Shown here: positions 1-8,419 of the stretch, piece by piece
Position numbering within the stretch: position 1 is the stretch's first letter
Layout: every line of letters starts with the position of its first letter
Assembly (NCBI GenBank): GCA_035550315.1
Contig: DASZPL010000045.1
Coordinates: 1 to 37,702, forward strand
Direction: 5' to 3'
Length of the DNA: 37,702 bases
From: DASZPL01 sp035550315
GTDB lineage: Bacteria > Actinomycetota > Actinomycetes > JAFAQI01
Program-made: the position numbers and the translations under genes
The notes under the pieces: generated by a model
Database searches by the model: none
Told to the model about the DNA's origin: nothing
The model's input: the letters and a program-made list of their open reading frames with translations, nothing else

Positions 1-83
1 ACGGCTGCCTCCGCCACGGCGCCCGCTACGACGAGCACACCGCCTGGGCCGCGCACACCAACTCATCGACAGCGGCTGCTTGA
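1..83 (+). CDS. C-terminal end of a possible IS110-family transposase (partial)
   Basis: A reading frame open from the window edge ends with TGA at 81-83 and encodes about 26 residues containing CLRHGARYDEHTAWA. From memory this resembles the C-terminus of actinobacterial IS110/IS902-type transposases, where a Cys-Leu pair is followed by YDE-TAW. Only the tail is visible, so neither the catalytic DEDD nor the serine motif can be checked. It could instead be the end of an unrelated protein. The next gene, on the opposite strand, ends only 4 bp away. Confidence 0.4.
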   Translation, partial: GCLRHGARYDEHTAWAAHTNSSTAAA

Positions 84-87
84 CCAA

Positions 88-531
88 TTAGAGCCGTGGG
101 ATGTCTAGTCCGCAGCGCGGGCACGGGCCGACCGCGTCGAGCGGACGGAGCGCGCCGCAGCCGTCGCCGCTGCAACGGACCACGTCGACGGTGGCGTCGA
201 ACGTCGCGTCGTCGAGCGGTCGCCGCGGCCGGATGATCCCGAGCTCCGGGCGGCGCGGCGCCCGCCGACGGGCGAGCTCGCGGCTGGCCGACCGGCGATC
301 GAACGGCAGCACGACGCACGCGCCGGCGGTCTCGACCACGCGCAACCGGTCGCGGCCGGCGCCGTAGCGCACCAGCAGGCACGGGTCGTGGGTCTGACCG
401 TCCCACCAGTTGCCGTCGTAGCCGATCACGTCGGCATCGGCGAGCTGGGCGACGGCGGCGTGCAGCCGTTCGATGGTGAGCTGGTCGCGCAGTCGCCGGG
501 AGTCCCGGTCGCGCACGGCATGGTTCGCCAT
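88..531 (-). CDS. Hypothetical protein with a C-terminal zinc-ribbon-like Cys motif
   Basis: This encodes 147 aa from ATG at 531. I do not recognise the family. The N-terminal half is charged and helical. The middle contains IGYDGNWWDGQTHDPCLLVRY, which is compact and β-rich in appearance. The last 30 residues carry C-x4-C and C-x2-C pairs (CSGDGC and CPRC) spaced like a zinc ribbon, so a metal-binding tail is likely. The gene is divergent from the SDR gene at 604 with about 72 bp between starts, so a shared promoter region is plausible. The open frame continues upstream towards 1329, but that part is antisense to the SDR gene and has no protein-like character. Confidence 0.6.
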   Translation of the reverse strand: MANHAVRDRDSRRLRDQLTIERLHAAVAQLADADVIGYDGNWWDGQTHDPCLLVRYGAGRDRLRVVETAGACVVLPFDRRSASRELARRRAPRRPELGIIRPRRPLDDATFDATVDVVRCSGDGCGALRPLDAVGPCPRCGLDIPRL

Positions 532-603
532 GCGCAGATCATCGACGGAGGCCGGCGACGACCGGTGGCGCCACGCCGCGGGCGTGACGTTAGCGTTTCG
601 GCC

Positions 604-1374
604 ATGGCCGCGTCGTACCGATCTGCGCTCGTCACGGGTGCATCGAGCGGCATCGGGGTCGCGTTTGCGAAGTCCCTCGCCGCCCGCGGCTGCGACTTGG
701 TCCTCGTCGCCCGGCGGGCCGACCGGATGCAGGCGCTGGCCCGCGATTTGGCCGGCGTTGCGGTCGAGGTGCTGCCGGCCGACCTGGCGACCGATGACGG
801 GGTCCGCTTGGTCGAGGAGCGACTGGCGGACGACCCGGTCGAGCTGCTCGTCAACAACGCGGGCGTCGGCATCGACGGCCGGTTCGAGGCGCAGTCGGTC
901 GACGAGGCCACCGACGTGGTGCGGGTGAACGTGATCGCGCTGCTGCGGCTCACCCACGCCGCGCTCGGGCCGATGATGCGCGCCGGTCACGGCGGGATCC
1001 TCAACGTCTCGTCGTTGGCGGGCGACCAGCCGCTGCGTGGCTTCGCGACGTACGCCGCCTCCAAGTCCTTCGTCTCGACGTTCACCGAGTCGCTCGCCGC
1101 GGAGGCCCGCGCCGCCGGCGTGCACGTCACGCTGGTGAAGCCGGGCTACGTGTACACCGAGATGACCGAGCAGACCGCCCCCGACCCGAAGTCGCTGGTC
1201 GGCCGGTTCTGGCTGCAGCCCGAGGACGTCGCGTCGGCGGCGCTCGACGCGGTCGAGCACGGTCGGGTCACCTGCGTGCCCGGCCTGCCGTGGCGCGCCC
1301 TGAGCACTGTCGTGCAGTCGATCCCGCATCCCGTCGTCCGCGCCGTCACGTCGCGGTTCGACGCCTCGGGCTGA
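604..1374 (+). CDS. Short-chain dehydrogenase/reductase (SDR)
   Basis: This encodes 256 aa, the usual length for a classical SDR, from ATG at 604. The Rossmann glycine motif TGASSGIG is at residues 11-18 and binds NAD(P). NNAG is at 84-87, serine 136/137 lies in NVSS, and the catalytic pair Tyr150-x3-Lys154 sits in TYAASKSF. Arg residues after β2 (VARRADR) favour NADP(H). The substrate cannot be read from sequence; related actinobacterial proteins are annotated as oxidoreductases of unknown substrate. The open frame extends upstream to 388, but that stretch overlaps the divergent gene and looks non-coding. No operon partner follows: the next gene is convergent, 4 bp beyond the stop. Confidence 0.9.
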   Translation: MAASYRSALVTGASSGIGVAFAKSLAARGCDLVLVARRADRMQALARDLAGVAVEVLPADLATDDGVRLVEERLADDPVELLVNNAGVGIDGRFEAQSVDEATDVVRVNVIALLRLTHAALGPMMRAGHGGILNVSSLAGDQPLRGFATYAASKSFVSTFTESLAAEARAAGVHVTLVKPGYVYTEMTEQTAPDPKSLVGRFWLQPEDVASAALDAVEHGRVTCVPGLPWRALSTVVQSIPHPVVRAVTSRFDASG

Positions 1375-1378
1375 CTCC

Positions 1379-2002
1379 TCAGGCGGACCGCCGGCGGGTC
1401 CGTGACAGGTGTACGAGCATCGGCAGGACCGACAGCACCACGGCCGCGACCGCGATCACCTCGATGTAGCGGCGGATGAACGAGACGTGGCCGATCCAAT
1501 GGCCGAGCAGGATGATCGGCACCACCCAGACGATGCCGCTGAGCAGATTCACGACCGCGAACCGGTGGCGTCGCATGCCCGCAACCCCGATGAGCGGGAA
1601 CACCAGCGTCCGCACGATCGGCACGAATCGGCCGAGCACGATGGTGCGGCCGAAGCCGAACCGCGCCAGGAACCGGTCTGCCCGCTCGACGTACTCGCGC
1701 CGGTAGAGCCGGCCTTCCGGCCGGTCGTGCAGCGCCGGGCCGGCGCGTCGGCCGATCTCGTATCCGCCCTGCGCGCCCAAAACCCCGCCGCAGACCGCTG
1801 CGATCAGCAGCCAGCCCAGCGGCATGTGGAAGCCGAGGGTGTTGTGGTGGTCGGTGGCGTAGCCGGCCAGGAAGAGCAGCGAGTCACCGGGCAGGAAGAA
1901 CCCGATCAGCAACCCGGTCTCCGCCGCCAGGATGACGAAGACGCCGATCACGCCGAAGGTCGACAGCAGATGGCTGGCTGAGACCGAGCCCAGCAACGCC
2001 AT
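1379..2002 (-). CDS. DedA/VTT-family integral membrane protein
   Basis: This encodes 207 aa from ATG at 2002; a GTG four codons upstream (2014) is an alternative start. Family hallmarks are visible: an acidic residue before the first re-entrant segment and the PGD motif (ETGLLIGFFLPGDSLLFLAG), GGYEIGR, and the block GRFVPIVRT followed by FPLIGVAGM. There are four to five hydrophobic segments. DedA proteins act in the cytoplasmic membrane and have been linked to lipid (undecaprenyl phosphate or phospholipid) translocation and envelope homeostasis. The exact substrate here is unknown. The gene is divergent from fba with 79 bp between starts, an arrangement also found in mycobacteria. Confidence 0.9.
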   Translation of the reverse strand: MALLGSVSASHLLSTFGVIGVFVILAAETGLLIGFFLPGDSLLFLAGYATDHHNTLGFHMPLGWLLIAAVCGGVLGAQGGYEIGRRAGPALHDRPEGRLYRREYVERADRFLARFGFGRTIVLGRFVPIVRTLVFPLIGVAGMRRHRFAVVNLLSGIVWVVPIILLGHWIGHVSFIRRYIEVIAVAAVVLSVLPMLVHLSRTRRRSA

Positions 2003-2081
2003 CGGGTGATGCACCGGCGAAGGGTAGCGGCTGGTGCGGGGCATACTGCTGAAACGAGACGTCATCGCGAGGAGTCAGGTC

Positions 2082-3107
2082 ATGCCGATCGCCAGTCCCG
2101 AGGTCTACGCCGAGATGCTCGACCGCGCGAAGTCGAATGGCTTTGCCTACCCGGCGATCAACGTCACGTCGTCACAGACCGTCAACGCTGCGCTGCGCGG
2201 CTTCGCCGAAGCGGAGAGCGACGGCATCCTGCAGGTGTCGTGGGGCGGCGCCGAGTTCGCCTCCGGGGCGACGATCAAGAACATGGTCGACGGCGCCGTC
2301 GCGCTCGCCGAGTTCGCCCGCCTCGTCGCGAAGAACTATCCGGTGACCGTCGCCTTGCACACCGACCACTGCCCGCCGGAGAAGCTCGACGGCTACATGC
2401 GGCCGTTGCTCGAGCTCTCGATCGAGCGGGTGAAGCGCGGCGAGGACCCGATCTTCGGGTCGCACATGTGGGACGGCTCCGGCATCGACCTCGAGGACAA
2501 CCTCAAGACCGCCGACGAGCTGTTCGCCATGTCGATCGAGGCGCGCACCATCCTAGAGTTGGAGATCGGCGTCGTCGGTGGCGAGGAGGACGGCATCTCG
2601 AACGAGATGAACGAGAAGCTCTACACCTCACCGAAGGACATGCTGCGGGTCGCCGAGGTGCTCGGCGCCCCGGGTGAGCGCGGCCGCTACCTGCTCGCCG
2701 CGGTGTTCGGCAACGTGCACGGCGTCTACAAGCCGGGCGCGGTGAAGCTGAAGCCGTCGATCCTGAAAGAAGGCCAGGAGTACGTCGGCAAGGAGCTCGG
2801 CGTCGACCGGCCGTTCGACCTGGTGTTCCACGGTGGCTCCGGCTCCGCGCTCGAGGAGATCCACGAGACGCTGAAGTACGGCGTCGTGAAGATGAACGTC
2901 GACACCGACACGCAGTACGCGTTCAGCCGGCCGGTCGCCGACCACATGTTCAAGAACTACGACGGCGTCCTCAAGGTCGACGGTGAGGTCGGCAGCAAGA
3001 AGGTCTACGACCCACGGTCGTGGGGCCGCAGCGCCGAGGCCGGCATGGCAGAGCGCGTGGTGCAGGCCTGCCAGGACCTCAAGAGCGCCGGGACCAAGCT
3101 CGGCTGA
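2082..3107 (+). CDS. fba: Class II fructose-bisphosphate aldolase
   Basis: This encodes 341 aa, the size of the mycobacterial class IIA enzyme. It reversibly cleaves fructose-1,6-bisphosphate to dihydroxyacetone phosphate and glyceraldehyde-3-phosphate in glycolysis and gluconeogenesis. Zinc and active-site motifs seen are HTDHCPP, FGSHMWDGS, the class-typical EIGVVGGEEDGI, GNVHGVYKPG and HGGSGS, with a phosphate-binding NVDTDTQ near the end. The start is set at ATG 2082 by the AGGAG at 2070-2074. The open frame upstream of it runs through the divergent promoter region and is not expected to be translated. Confidence 0.97.
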   Translation: MPIASPEVYAEMLDRAKSNGFAYPAINVTSSQTVNAALRGFAEAESDGILQVSWGGAEFASGATIKNMVDGAVALAEFARLVAKNYPVTVALHTDHCPPEKLDGYMRPLLELSIERVKRGEDPIFGSHMWDGSGIDLEDNLKTADELFAMSIEARTILELEIGVVGGEEDGISNEMNEKLYTSPKDMLRVAEVLGAPGERGRYLLAAVFGNVHGVYKPGAVKLKPSILKEGQEYVGKELGVDRPFDLVFHGGSGSALEEIHETLKYGVVKMNVDTDTQYAFSRPVADHMFKNYDGVLKVDGEVGSKKVYDPRSWGRSAEAGMAERVVQACQDLKSAGTKLG

Positions 3108-3184
3108 GCTGGCTCGAGACAACCCGAAGGCGCCGTCGACCGTCCCGTATCGTGACTGAGTCGACTTCGATCCATGGGGGAACC

Positions 3185-4765
3185 GTGTCGTCGTTTCGCG
3201 CCGCGCAGGTGCTAGAGGGACGCCGCGCTGCACTGCGCGCCGTCACGGTCGTCGGCGCCGCCGCCGGCGTCTTGCTCGGCGGGGCGACGACCGTCGGCGC
3301 CGCGACGTCCAGCGGGCTGAGCGTCACCAGTCTCTCCCCGAAGGCCGGACCGGTCGGCTCGGCGCTGACCATCTCCGGTAGCGGTTTCGGCGTCGGCGAC
3401 ATCGTGACGGTCGGCAACTCTTCACCCGTCAGCCCGGACACGTTGGCGTCGACGAGCATCATGACCGTCACCGTGCCGGCCGACGCGACAACCGGGCATG
3501 TCGTCGTCGCCGACGGCACCGGCGCGACGGCGACCAGCTCGCAGGTGTTCACCGTGCAACGCGGCACCCAGGCGGAGATCAGCCGCTCGGCCGCGGCCGT
3601 CACCTACCCGCATCGGGTCACGCTGACCGGGCGGCTGCTGCTGTCCGGCAACCCGGTCACCGGCCCGCGCGCCATGCTGCAACGCAAGGCCACCCAGGGC
3701 GGCCACTGGCACCGGGTGCCGGGCACCCACACCAAGCACGCCGACGCCACCGGCCGGGCGAGTTGGCGGCTCGCCCCGAAGTCAACCTGGTCCTACCGCG
3801 TCTCGTTCGCAGCCGGCGGCTCGACGACGGCGGCGACCAGTCCGGCGACCACGGTGGCGCTCCGGCCGCACCTGACGTTGCAGCGGCCGACCGCGGCGTA
3901 CTTCCTGCATCCGACCGTGCTGCACGGCACGATCGCGCCGCACCTGTCGGGACGGATCGAGCTGCAGCGCCACCACCACGGTCACTGGCGCCCGGTCGCG
4001 CACGCGGCCGCCCACCACGGCCGGTTCGCCGTGACGATCACGCCAAAGACGGCCGGGGTCGAGCGGCTGCGGCTGGTGCGTACGGCGGACGCCCACCACC
4101 GCCGGGCGGTCAGCAAGGCGCGGCGGGTGGCCGTCGTCGGACGCAACTTGTCGTACGGCGCGAGCGGCGCCGACGTGAAAGCGTTGCAGCAGCGGCTCAA
4201 GGCGCTGCACTACGACGTGGGCAAGGTCAGCGGCAGCTACGGCTGGGACACCGTCCACGCGGTCACCGCGTTCGAGAAGGTGCAGGGCATCAGCCGTGAC
4301 GGCCGCACCGGCACCGCGGTGTGGAAGGCGCTCGGTCACCCGAAGCGACCGCACCTGCGGCACCCGTACAAGCACGTGGCCGCGGTCGAGGTGAACCTCA
4401 AGCAGCAGGTGCTGCTGTACGCCGTCAACGGCAAGATCAAGCGGATCGTCGACACCTCGACCGGCGGCGGCTACACCTACACCAACCCGAAGACCGGCAT
4501 CCAGGCCACGGCCATCACGCCGATCGGCCACTTCCACGTCACCTACAAGGTGAACCACCTCGAGGTGGTGCCGCTCGGCACGATGTACCGCCCGGCGTAC
4601 TTCGACTACTCCGGCGACGCGATCCACGGTGAGGGCGAGACCAACAGCAGCAGCGACGTGCCGCCGTACCCGGTGAGCCACGGCTGCGTCCGCATCCCGA
4701 ACTCGTCGCAGGACCGGCTGTACGACAAGCTGACCGTCGGACTGTCGGTCTGGATCTACCGGTAG
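3185..4765 (+). CDS. Secreted L,D-transpeptidase with IPT/TIG, Ig-like and peptidoglycan-binding domains
   Basis: This encodes 526 aa from GTG at 3185, preceded by GGGGGA. A hydrophobic segment at about residues 18-40 (VTVVGAAAGVLLGG) looks like a signal peptide. It is followed by an IPT/TIG β-sandwich (about 46-125), a Thr/Ala/His-rich Ig-like section (about 130-310), a PG_binding_1 repeat (SYGASGADVKALQQRL through TGTAVWKAL, about 322-380) and a YkuD domain. The YkuD nucleophile is the Cys in SHGCVRI (about Cys501), with an upstream His in AIHGEG. Such enzymes form 3→3 cross-links or attach proteins to the peptidoglycan stem peptide outside the membrane. It follows fba by 77 bp and precedes the DUF3151 gene by 11 bp. 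Confidence 0.92.
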   Translation: MSSFRAAQVLEGRRAALRAVTVVGAAAGVLLGGATTVGAATSSGLSVTSLSPKAGPVGSALTISGSGFGVGDIVTVGNSSPVSPDTLASTSIMTVTVPADATTGHVVVADGTGATATSSQVFTVQRGTQAEISRSAAAVTYPHRVTLTGRLLLSGNPVTGPRAMLQRKATQGGHWHRVPGTHTKHADATGRASWRLAPKSTWSYRVSFAAGGSTTAATSPATTVALRPHLTLQRPTAAYFLHPTVLHGTIAPHLSGRIELQRHHHGHWRPVAHAAAHHGRFAVTITPKTAGVERLRLVRTADAHHRRAVSKARRVAVVGRNLSYGASGADVKALQQRLKALHYDVGKVSGSYGWDTVHAVTAFEKVQGISRDGRTGTAVWKALGHPKRPHLRHPYKHVAAVEVNLKQQVLLYAVNGKIKRIVDTSTGGGYTYTNPKTGIQATAITPIGHFHVTYKVNHLEVVPLGTMYRPAYFDYSGDAIHGEGETNSSSDVPPYPVSHGCVRIPNSSQDRLYDKLTVGLSVWIYR

Positions 4766-4776
4766 GCGGCGCGGTC

Positions 4777-5187
4777 GTGAGCGGTCCGAACCTGCTCGGC
4801 GAACCACCGCCGACCCAGCTGCCGGACAACGACGAAGCGCGCAGCGCGCTGGACCGCGGCGAGGATCCGACGGAGGTCGCGGCCCGGTTCCCCGCCTACT
4901 CCGCCGCGTGGGCCGCGCTCGCCGACCGGGCGTTCGCCAACGGCGCCGTCATCGAGTCCTACGCCTACGCGCGAGTCGGCTACCACCGCGGTCTCGATGC
5001 GCTGCGCCGATCCGGCTGGAAGGGCCACGGCTCGGTGCCGTGGGCGCACGAGCCCAACCGCGGGTTCCTGCGGTGCCTGCACGCGCTCGCCCGCGCCGCG
5101 GCCGCGATCGGCGAGACCGACGAGGCGCAGCGGTGCGAGGCCTTCCTGCGAGAAAGCGACCGCGCTGCCGTCGACGCGCTGAAATAG
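4777..5187 (+). CDS. DUF3151 family protein
   Basis: This encodes 136 aa from GTG at 4777. The sequence fits the actinobacterial DUF3151 family: an N-terminal NLLGEPPPTQLP, the block YAYARVGYHRGLDALRRSGW, PWAHEPNRGFLRCLHAL and IGETDEAQRCEAFL. It is soluble and mostly helical with no catalytic motif I can name. Its function is unknown. It sits between the L,D-transpeptidase (11 bp upstream) and purA (82 bp downstream). A DUF3151 gene near fba and purA is also found in mycobacteria, which supports orthology but does not give a role. Confidence 0.9.
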   Translation: MSGPNLLGEPPPTQLPDNDEARSALDRGEDPTEVAARFPAYSAAWAALADRAFANGAVIESYAYARVGYHRGLDALRRSGWKGHGSVPWAHEPNRGFLRCLHALARAAAAIGETDEAQRCEAFLRESDRAAVDALK

Positions 5188-5210
5188 CGCCGGCCGGTAG
5201 TAGCCTTTTT

Positions 5211-5236
5211 TCGCAAGAGGCTCTGGTCGCTTGCGA
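5211..5236. promoter_or_regulatory. Inverted repeat in the purA leader
   Basis: Perfect 7-bp arms TCGCAAG (5211-5217) and CTTGCGA (5230-5236) are separated by 12 nt. A T6 run precedes the repeat rather than following it, so it is not a normal intrinsic terminator for the plus strand. It may be an operator or leader hairpin ahead of purA. A role in purine control is only a guess. Confidence 0.3.
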
Positions 5237-5269
5237 CTAGGGCCTTCGTCGTTGAAGGGATGCGCTGCG

Positions 5270-6553
5270 ATGCCGGCGATCGCGCTGCTCGGCGCCCAGT
5301 GGGGCGACGAAGGCAAGGGCAAGGCGACCGACCTGCTCGGCGAACAGGTCGACTACGTCGTCAAGTTCAACGGCGGCAACAACGCCGGCCACACCATCGT
5401 GATCGACGACGAGACCTACGCGCTGCATCTGCTGCCGGCCGGCGTCCTCACCCCCGGGGTCACGCCCGTCATCGGCAACGGCGTGGTCGTCGATCTGTCG
5501 GTGCTGTTCGACGAGATCGACGCGATCACCGCGCGCGGTGTGGACTGCTCCCGGCTGGTGGTCTCGGCGAACGCGCACGTGATCGCGCCTTACCACGTGC
5601 TGACCGACAAGGTCGGCGAGCGGTTCCTCGGCAAGGCGAAGATCGGTACGACGGGCCGCGGCATCGGCCCGGCGTACGCCGACAAGATGTCGCGCCTCGG
5701 CGTCCGGGTGCAGGACTTGTTCGACGAGAAGATCCTGCGGCAGAAGGTCGAGGGCGCGCTCGAGCTGAAGAACCAAGTGCTGGTGAAGGTCTACAACCGC
5801 AAGGCGCTGTCGGTCGATGCCGTGGTCGGCGAGCTGCTCAATTACGTCGACCGGCTCCGCCCGCTGGTCGCGGACACATCACTACTGCTGTCGCGCGCCC
5901 TCGACGACGGCAAGGTCGTGCTGCTCGAGGGCGGCCAGGCGACCATGCTCGACGTGGACCACGGCACCTATCCGTTCGTCACTTCGTCGAACCCGACCGC
6001 GGGCGGCGCCGCGACCGGTTCCGGCATCCCGCCCACTCGGCTCGACCGCGTCGTCGCGGTCGTCAAGGCCTACACGACGCGCGTGGGCTCGGGACCGATG
6101 CCGACCGAACTGCTCGACGACGACGGCGAGCGGTTGCGCACCGTCGGCGGCGAGTTCGGGGTCACGACCGGCCGGCCGCGGCGGTGCGGCTGGTTCGACG
6201 CGGTGGTCGCGCGCTACGCCGCGCGGATCAACGGCGTCACCGACTTCGTGTTGACCAAGCTCGACGTGCTGACCGGTTGGGAGCAGCTGCCGGTCTGTGT
6301 CGGCTACCGCGTCGGCGACACGACGTACGACGAGATGCCGATGACGCAGACCGAGTTCCATCACGCCGAGCCGGTCTACGAGCTGCTGCCCGGCTGGGAC
6401 GAGGACATCACCGGCGCCCGATCGCTGCACGACCTGCCGAAGGCCGCCCGCCGGTACGTCGAGGTGGTCGAGGCGATGAGCGGCGCGCCGGTGTCGGTGG
6501 TCGGTGTCGGTCCGGCACGCGACGAGACCATCGTCGTCCGGCCACTCGTCTAG
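5270..6553 (+). CDS. purA: Adenylosuccinate synthetase
   Basis: This encodes 427 aa, close to the family length of about 430. It condenses IMP with aspartate using GTP to give adenylosuccinate, the first committed step to AMP. The N-terminal GTP-binding loop GAQWGDEGKGK is followed by FNGGNNAGHT, with IGTTGRGIGPAY and the substrate-loop GGEFGVTTGRPRRCGW downstream. The start at ATG 5270 is chosen because GAAGGGA at 5254-5260 is properly spaced. Upstream in-frame codons would overlap the inverted repeat. The stop overlaps the GTG of the following acetyltransferase gene by one base. Confidence 0.98.
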   Translation: MPAIALLGAQWGDEGKGKATDLLGEQVDYVVKFNGGNNAGHTIVIDDETYALHLLPAGVLTPGVTPVIGNGVVVDLSVLFDEIDAITARGVDCSRLVVSANAHVIAPYHVLTDKVGERFLGKAKIGTTGRGIGPAYADKMSRLGVRVQDLFDEKILRQKVEGALELKNQVLVKVYNRKALSVDAVVGELLNYVDRLRPLVADTSLLLSRALDDGKVVLLEGGQATMLDVDHGTYPFVTSSNPTAGGAATGSGIPPTRLDRVVAVVKAYTTRVGSGPMPTELLDDDGERLRTVGGEFGVTTGRPRRCGWFDAVVARYAARINGVTDFVLTKLDVLTGWEQLPVCVGYRVGDTTYDEMPMTQTEFHHAEPVYELLPGWDEDITGARSLHDLPKAARRYVEVVEAMSGAPVSVVGVGPARDETIVVRPLV

Positions 6554-7158
6554 TGGCGATCGCCCCCGGCGGCCGGAGCCTGGTCGGCCGCCACGTCCGG
6601 CTCGACCCGGCGACTCCGGAGGACGCCCCGGGGCTGTTCGCCGCGCTCGACGACGAGCGGGTCTGGGCGGCCGGTTACGCCGGCGGGCCCTCCGCCCGGC
6701 CAACCTCGCCGGCCGGCTGGGAGGCGGTGGTCGCCAAGGCCGCGGCCGACGAGCGCGCGATGTTCACCGTGCGGCTGATCGATGACGGCCGGATCGTCGG
6801 CACGTCGAGCCTCGGCGACGTCGAGCTCGGCCACGACCGGGTGCACCTGGGGTGGACGGCGTACGCCCCCGTCTGCTGGGGCACCGCCGTCAACCCGGAG
6901 TGCAAGCTGCTGCTGCTCGGCTACGCCTTTGACGACTGCGGTTTCGGCCGGGTGAAGATCCAGACCGACCTGATCAACCTGCGATCGCAGGCGGCCATCG
7001 CGAAGCTCGGCGCGACCCGCGAGGGGGTGCTGCGCCGGCACATGCGCCGGCCCGACGGCAGCTATCGCGACACCGTCGTGTTCGCCGTCCTGGTCGACGA
7101 CTGGCCGGCCGTCCGCACGGGCCTCGAGGCCCGGCTGCAGGCTCCGGCCGGTCGATAG
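6553..7158 (+). CDS. GNAT-family N-acetyltransferase (RimJ/RimL-like)
   Basis: This encodes 201 aa from GTG at 6553, whose first base is the last base of the purA stop (TAGTG), so translation is probably coupled to purA. It is an acetyltransferase_3-type protein. An N-terminal VRLDPATPEDAPGLFAAL is followed by FTVRLIDDGRIVGTSSLGDV, a GWTAYAPVCWGTAVNPE stretch at the acetyl-CoA region and the late motif NLRSQAAIAKLGATREGVLR typical of RimJ/RimL relatives. The acceptor could be a protein N-terminus or a small molecule. It lies between purA and purD with no known purine function, so its place in the operon is notable. Confidence 0.88.
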   Translation: MAIAPGGRSLVGRHVRLDPATPEDAPGLFAALDDERVWAAGYAGGPSARPTSPAGWEAVVAKAAADERAMFTVRLIDDGRIVGTSSLGDVELGHDRVHLGWTAYAPVCWGTAVNPECKLLLLGYAFDDCGFGRVKIQTDLINLRSQAAIAKLGATREGVLRRHMRRPDGSYRDTVVFAVLVDDWPAVRTGLEARLQAPAGR

Positions 7159-7168
7159 CCTCGCGGTC

Positions 7169-8419
7169 ATGCGCGTCCTAGTCATCGGCGGCGGCGGGCG
7201 CGAACACGCGCTGTGCTGGGCGCTCTCGCGCGACCCGGACGTCGAGGCGATCAGCTGCGCGCCCGGCAACCCGGGCATCGCGCAGCTCGCCGAGCTCCGC
7301 CCGCTGACCGACCCCGTCGAGGTGGCGACGGCAGCGGCGGCCGACCTCGTGGTGATCGGACCTGAGGCGCCGCTGGTCGCCGGCGTGGCCGACGAGCTGC
7401 GCGCGGCCGGGTTCGACGTCTTCGGGCCGAGCGCCGCAGCCGCCCAGCTCGAAGGCAGCAAGGCGTTCGCGAAGCAGGTGATGGCCGCCGCCGGTGTGCC
7501 GACGGCGGCGCATCACACCTGCACCACTCCCGACGAGGTGGCGGCCGCCCTCGACGCGACCGGTGCGCCGTACGTCGTGAAGCACGACGAACTGGCCGCC
7601 GGCAAAGGCGTCGTCGTCACCGACGACCGGGACGAAGCGATGCGGCACGCCGCCGGCCACACCGTGGTCGTCGAGGAGTTCCTGGACGGGCCGGAGGTGT
7701 CGCTGTTCTGCCTCACCGACGGCTCGGCGGTCGTGCCGCTGATCCCCGCGCAGGACTTCAAGCGCGTCGGCGACGGCGACGTCGGACCCAACACCGGCGG
7801 CATGGGCGCGTACGCGCCGCTGCCGTGGGCACCGCCGGGCCTGGTCGACGAGGTGGTCGCGGCGGTGGTGCAGCCGACCGTCGAGGAGATGTCCCGGCGA
7901 GGCACGCCGTTCACCGGCTTGCTCTACGCCGGACTGGCGCTGACGTCGCGGGGCGTCAAGGTGGTCGAGTTCAACGCCCGGTTCGGCGACCCGGAGACCC
8001 AGTCGGTGCTCTCGCTGCTCGACACGCCGCTCGGCGGGTTGCTGCGCGCGGCGGCCACCGGAGAGCTCGCCGCGCACCCGCCGCTGCGCTGGCGGGACGG
8101 CGCCGCCGTCACCGTCGTGCTTGCCGCCTCCGGCTATCCGGCGGCGCCCCGCACCGGTGACCCGGTCACGGGCCTCGACGGTCTCGCCCACCTCGACGGC
8201 GTCACGGTCTTTCACGCCGGCACCGCCGTGGCGGACGGCCGCGTGGTCAGCAGCGGCGGCCGCGTGCTTGCCGTCACGGCGGTCGGCGCGGCACTCGCCG
8301 GTGCGAGAGAATCGGCCTACGCCGCCATCGCACAGGTCCATCTCGACGGCGGTCACTACCGGCATGACATCGCGCAGGCGGCGGCGGAGCAGGCAGAGCG
8401 GCGGGAGGCGCGGGCGTGA
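7169..8419 (+). CDS. purD: Phosphoribosylamine-glycine ligase (GAR synthetase)
   Basis: This encodes 416 aa. It makes glycinamide ribonucleotide from phosphoribosylamine, glycine and ATP, the second step of purine synthesis. The protein starts with the dinucleotide-fold motif MRVLVIGGGGREHAL. The ATP-grasp region carries KHDELAAGKGVVV, EEFLDGPEVS and the signature NTGGMGAYAP, with the metal-binding FNARFGDPETQ after it. The start is ATG 7169, 10 bp after the acetyltransferase stop, with only a weak ribosome-binding site. The stop overlaps the purB start as GTGA. Confidence 0.98.
   Translation: MRVLVIGGGGREHALCWALSRDPDVEAISCAPGNPGIAQLAELRPLTDPVEVATAAAADLVVIGPEAPLVAGVADELRAAGFDVFGPSAAAAQLEGSKAFAKQVMAAAGVPTAAHHTCTTPDEVAAALDATGAPYVVKHDELAAGKGVVVTDDRDEAMRHAAGHTVVVEEFLDGPEVSLFCLTDGSAVVPLIPAQDFKRVGDGDVGPNTGGMGAYAPLPWAPPGLVDEVVAAVVQPTVEEMSRRGTPFTGLLYAGLALTSRGVKVVEFNARFGDPETQSVLSLLDTPLGGLLRAAATGELAAHPPLRWRDGAAVTVVLAASGYPAAPRTGDPVTGLDGLAHLDGVTVFHAGTAVADGRVVSSGGRVLAVTAVGAALAGARESAYAAIAQVHLDGGHYRHDIAQAAAEQAERREARA

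Noticed and set aside
88..1329. Long minus-strand frame covering the SDR gene
   Set aside because: Only the part up to 531 looks like a protein; the rest mirrors the SDR gene.
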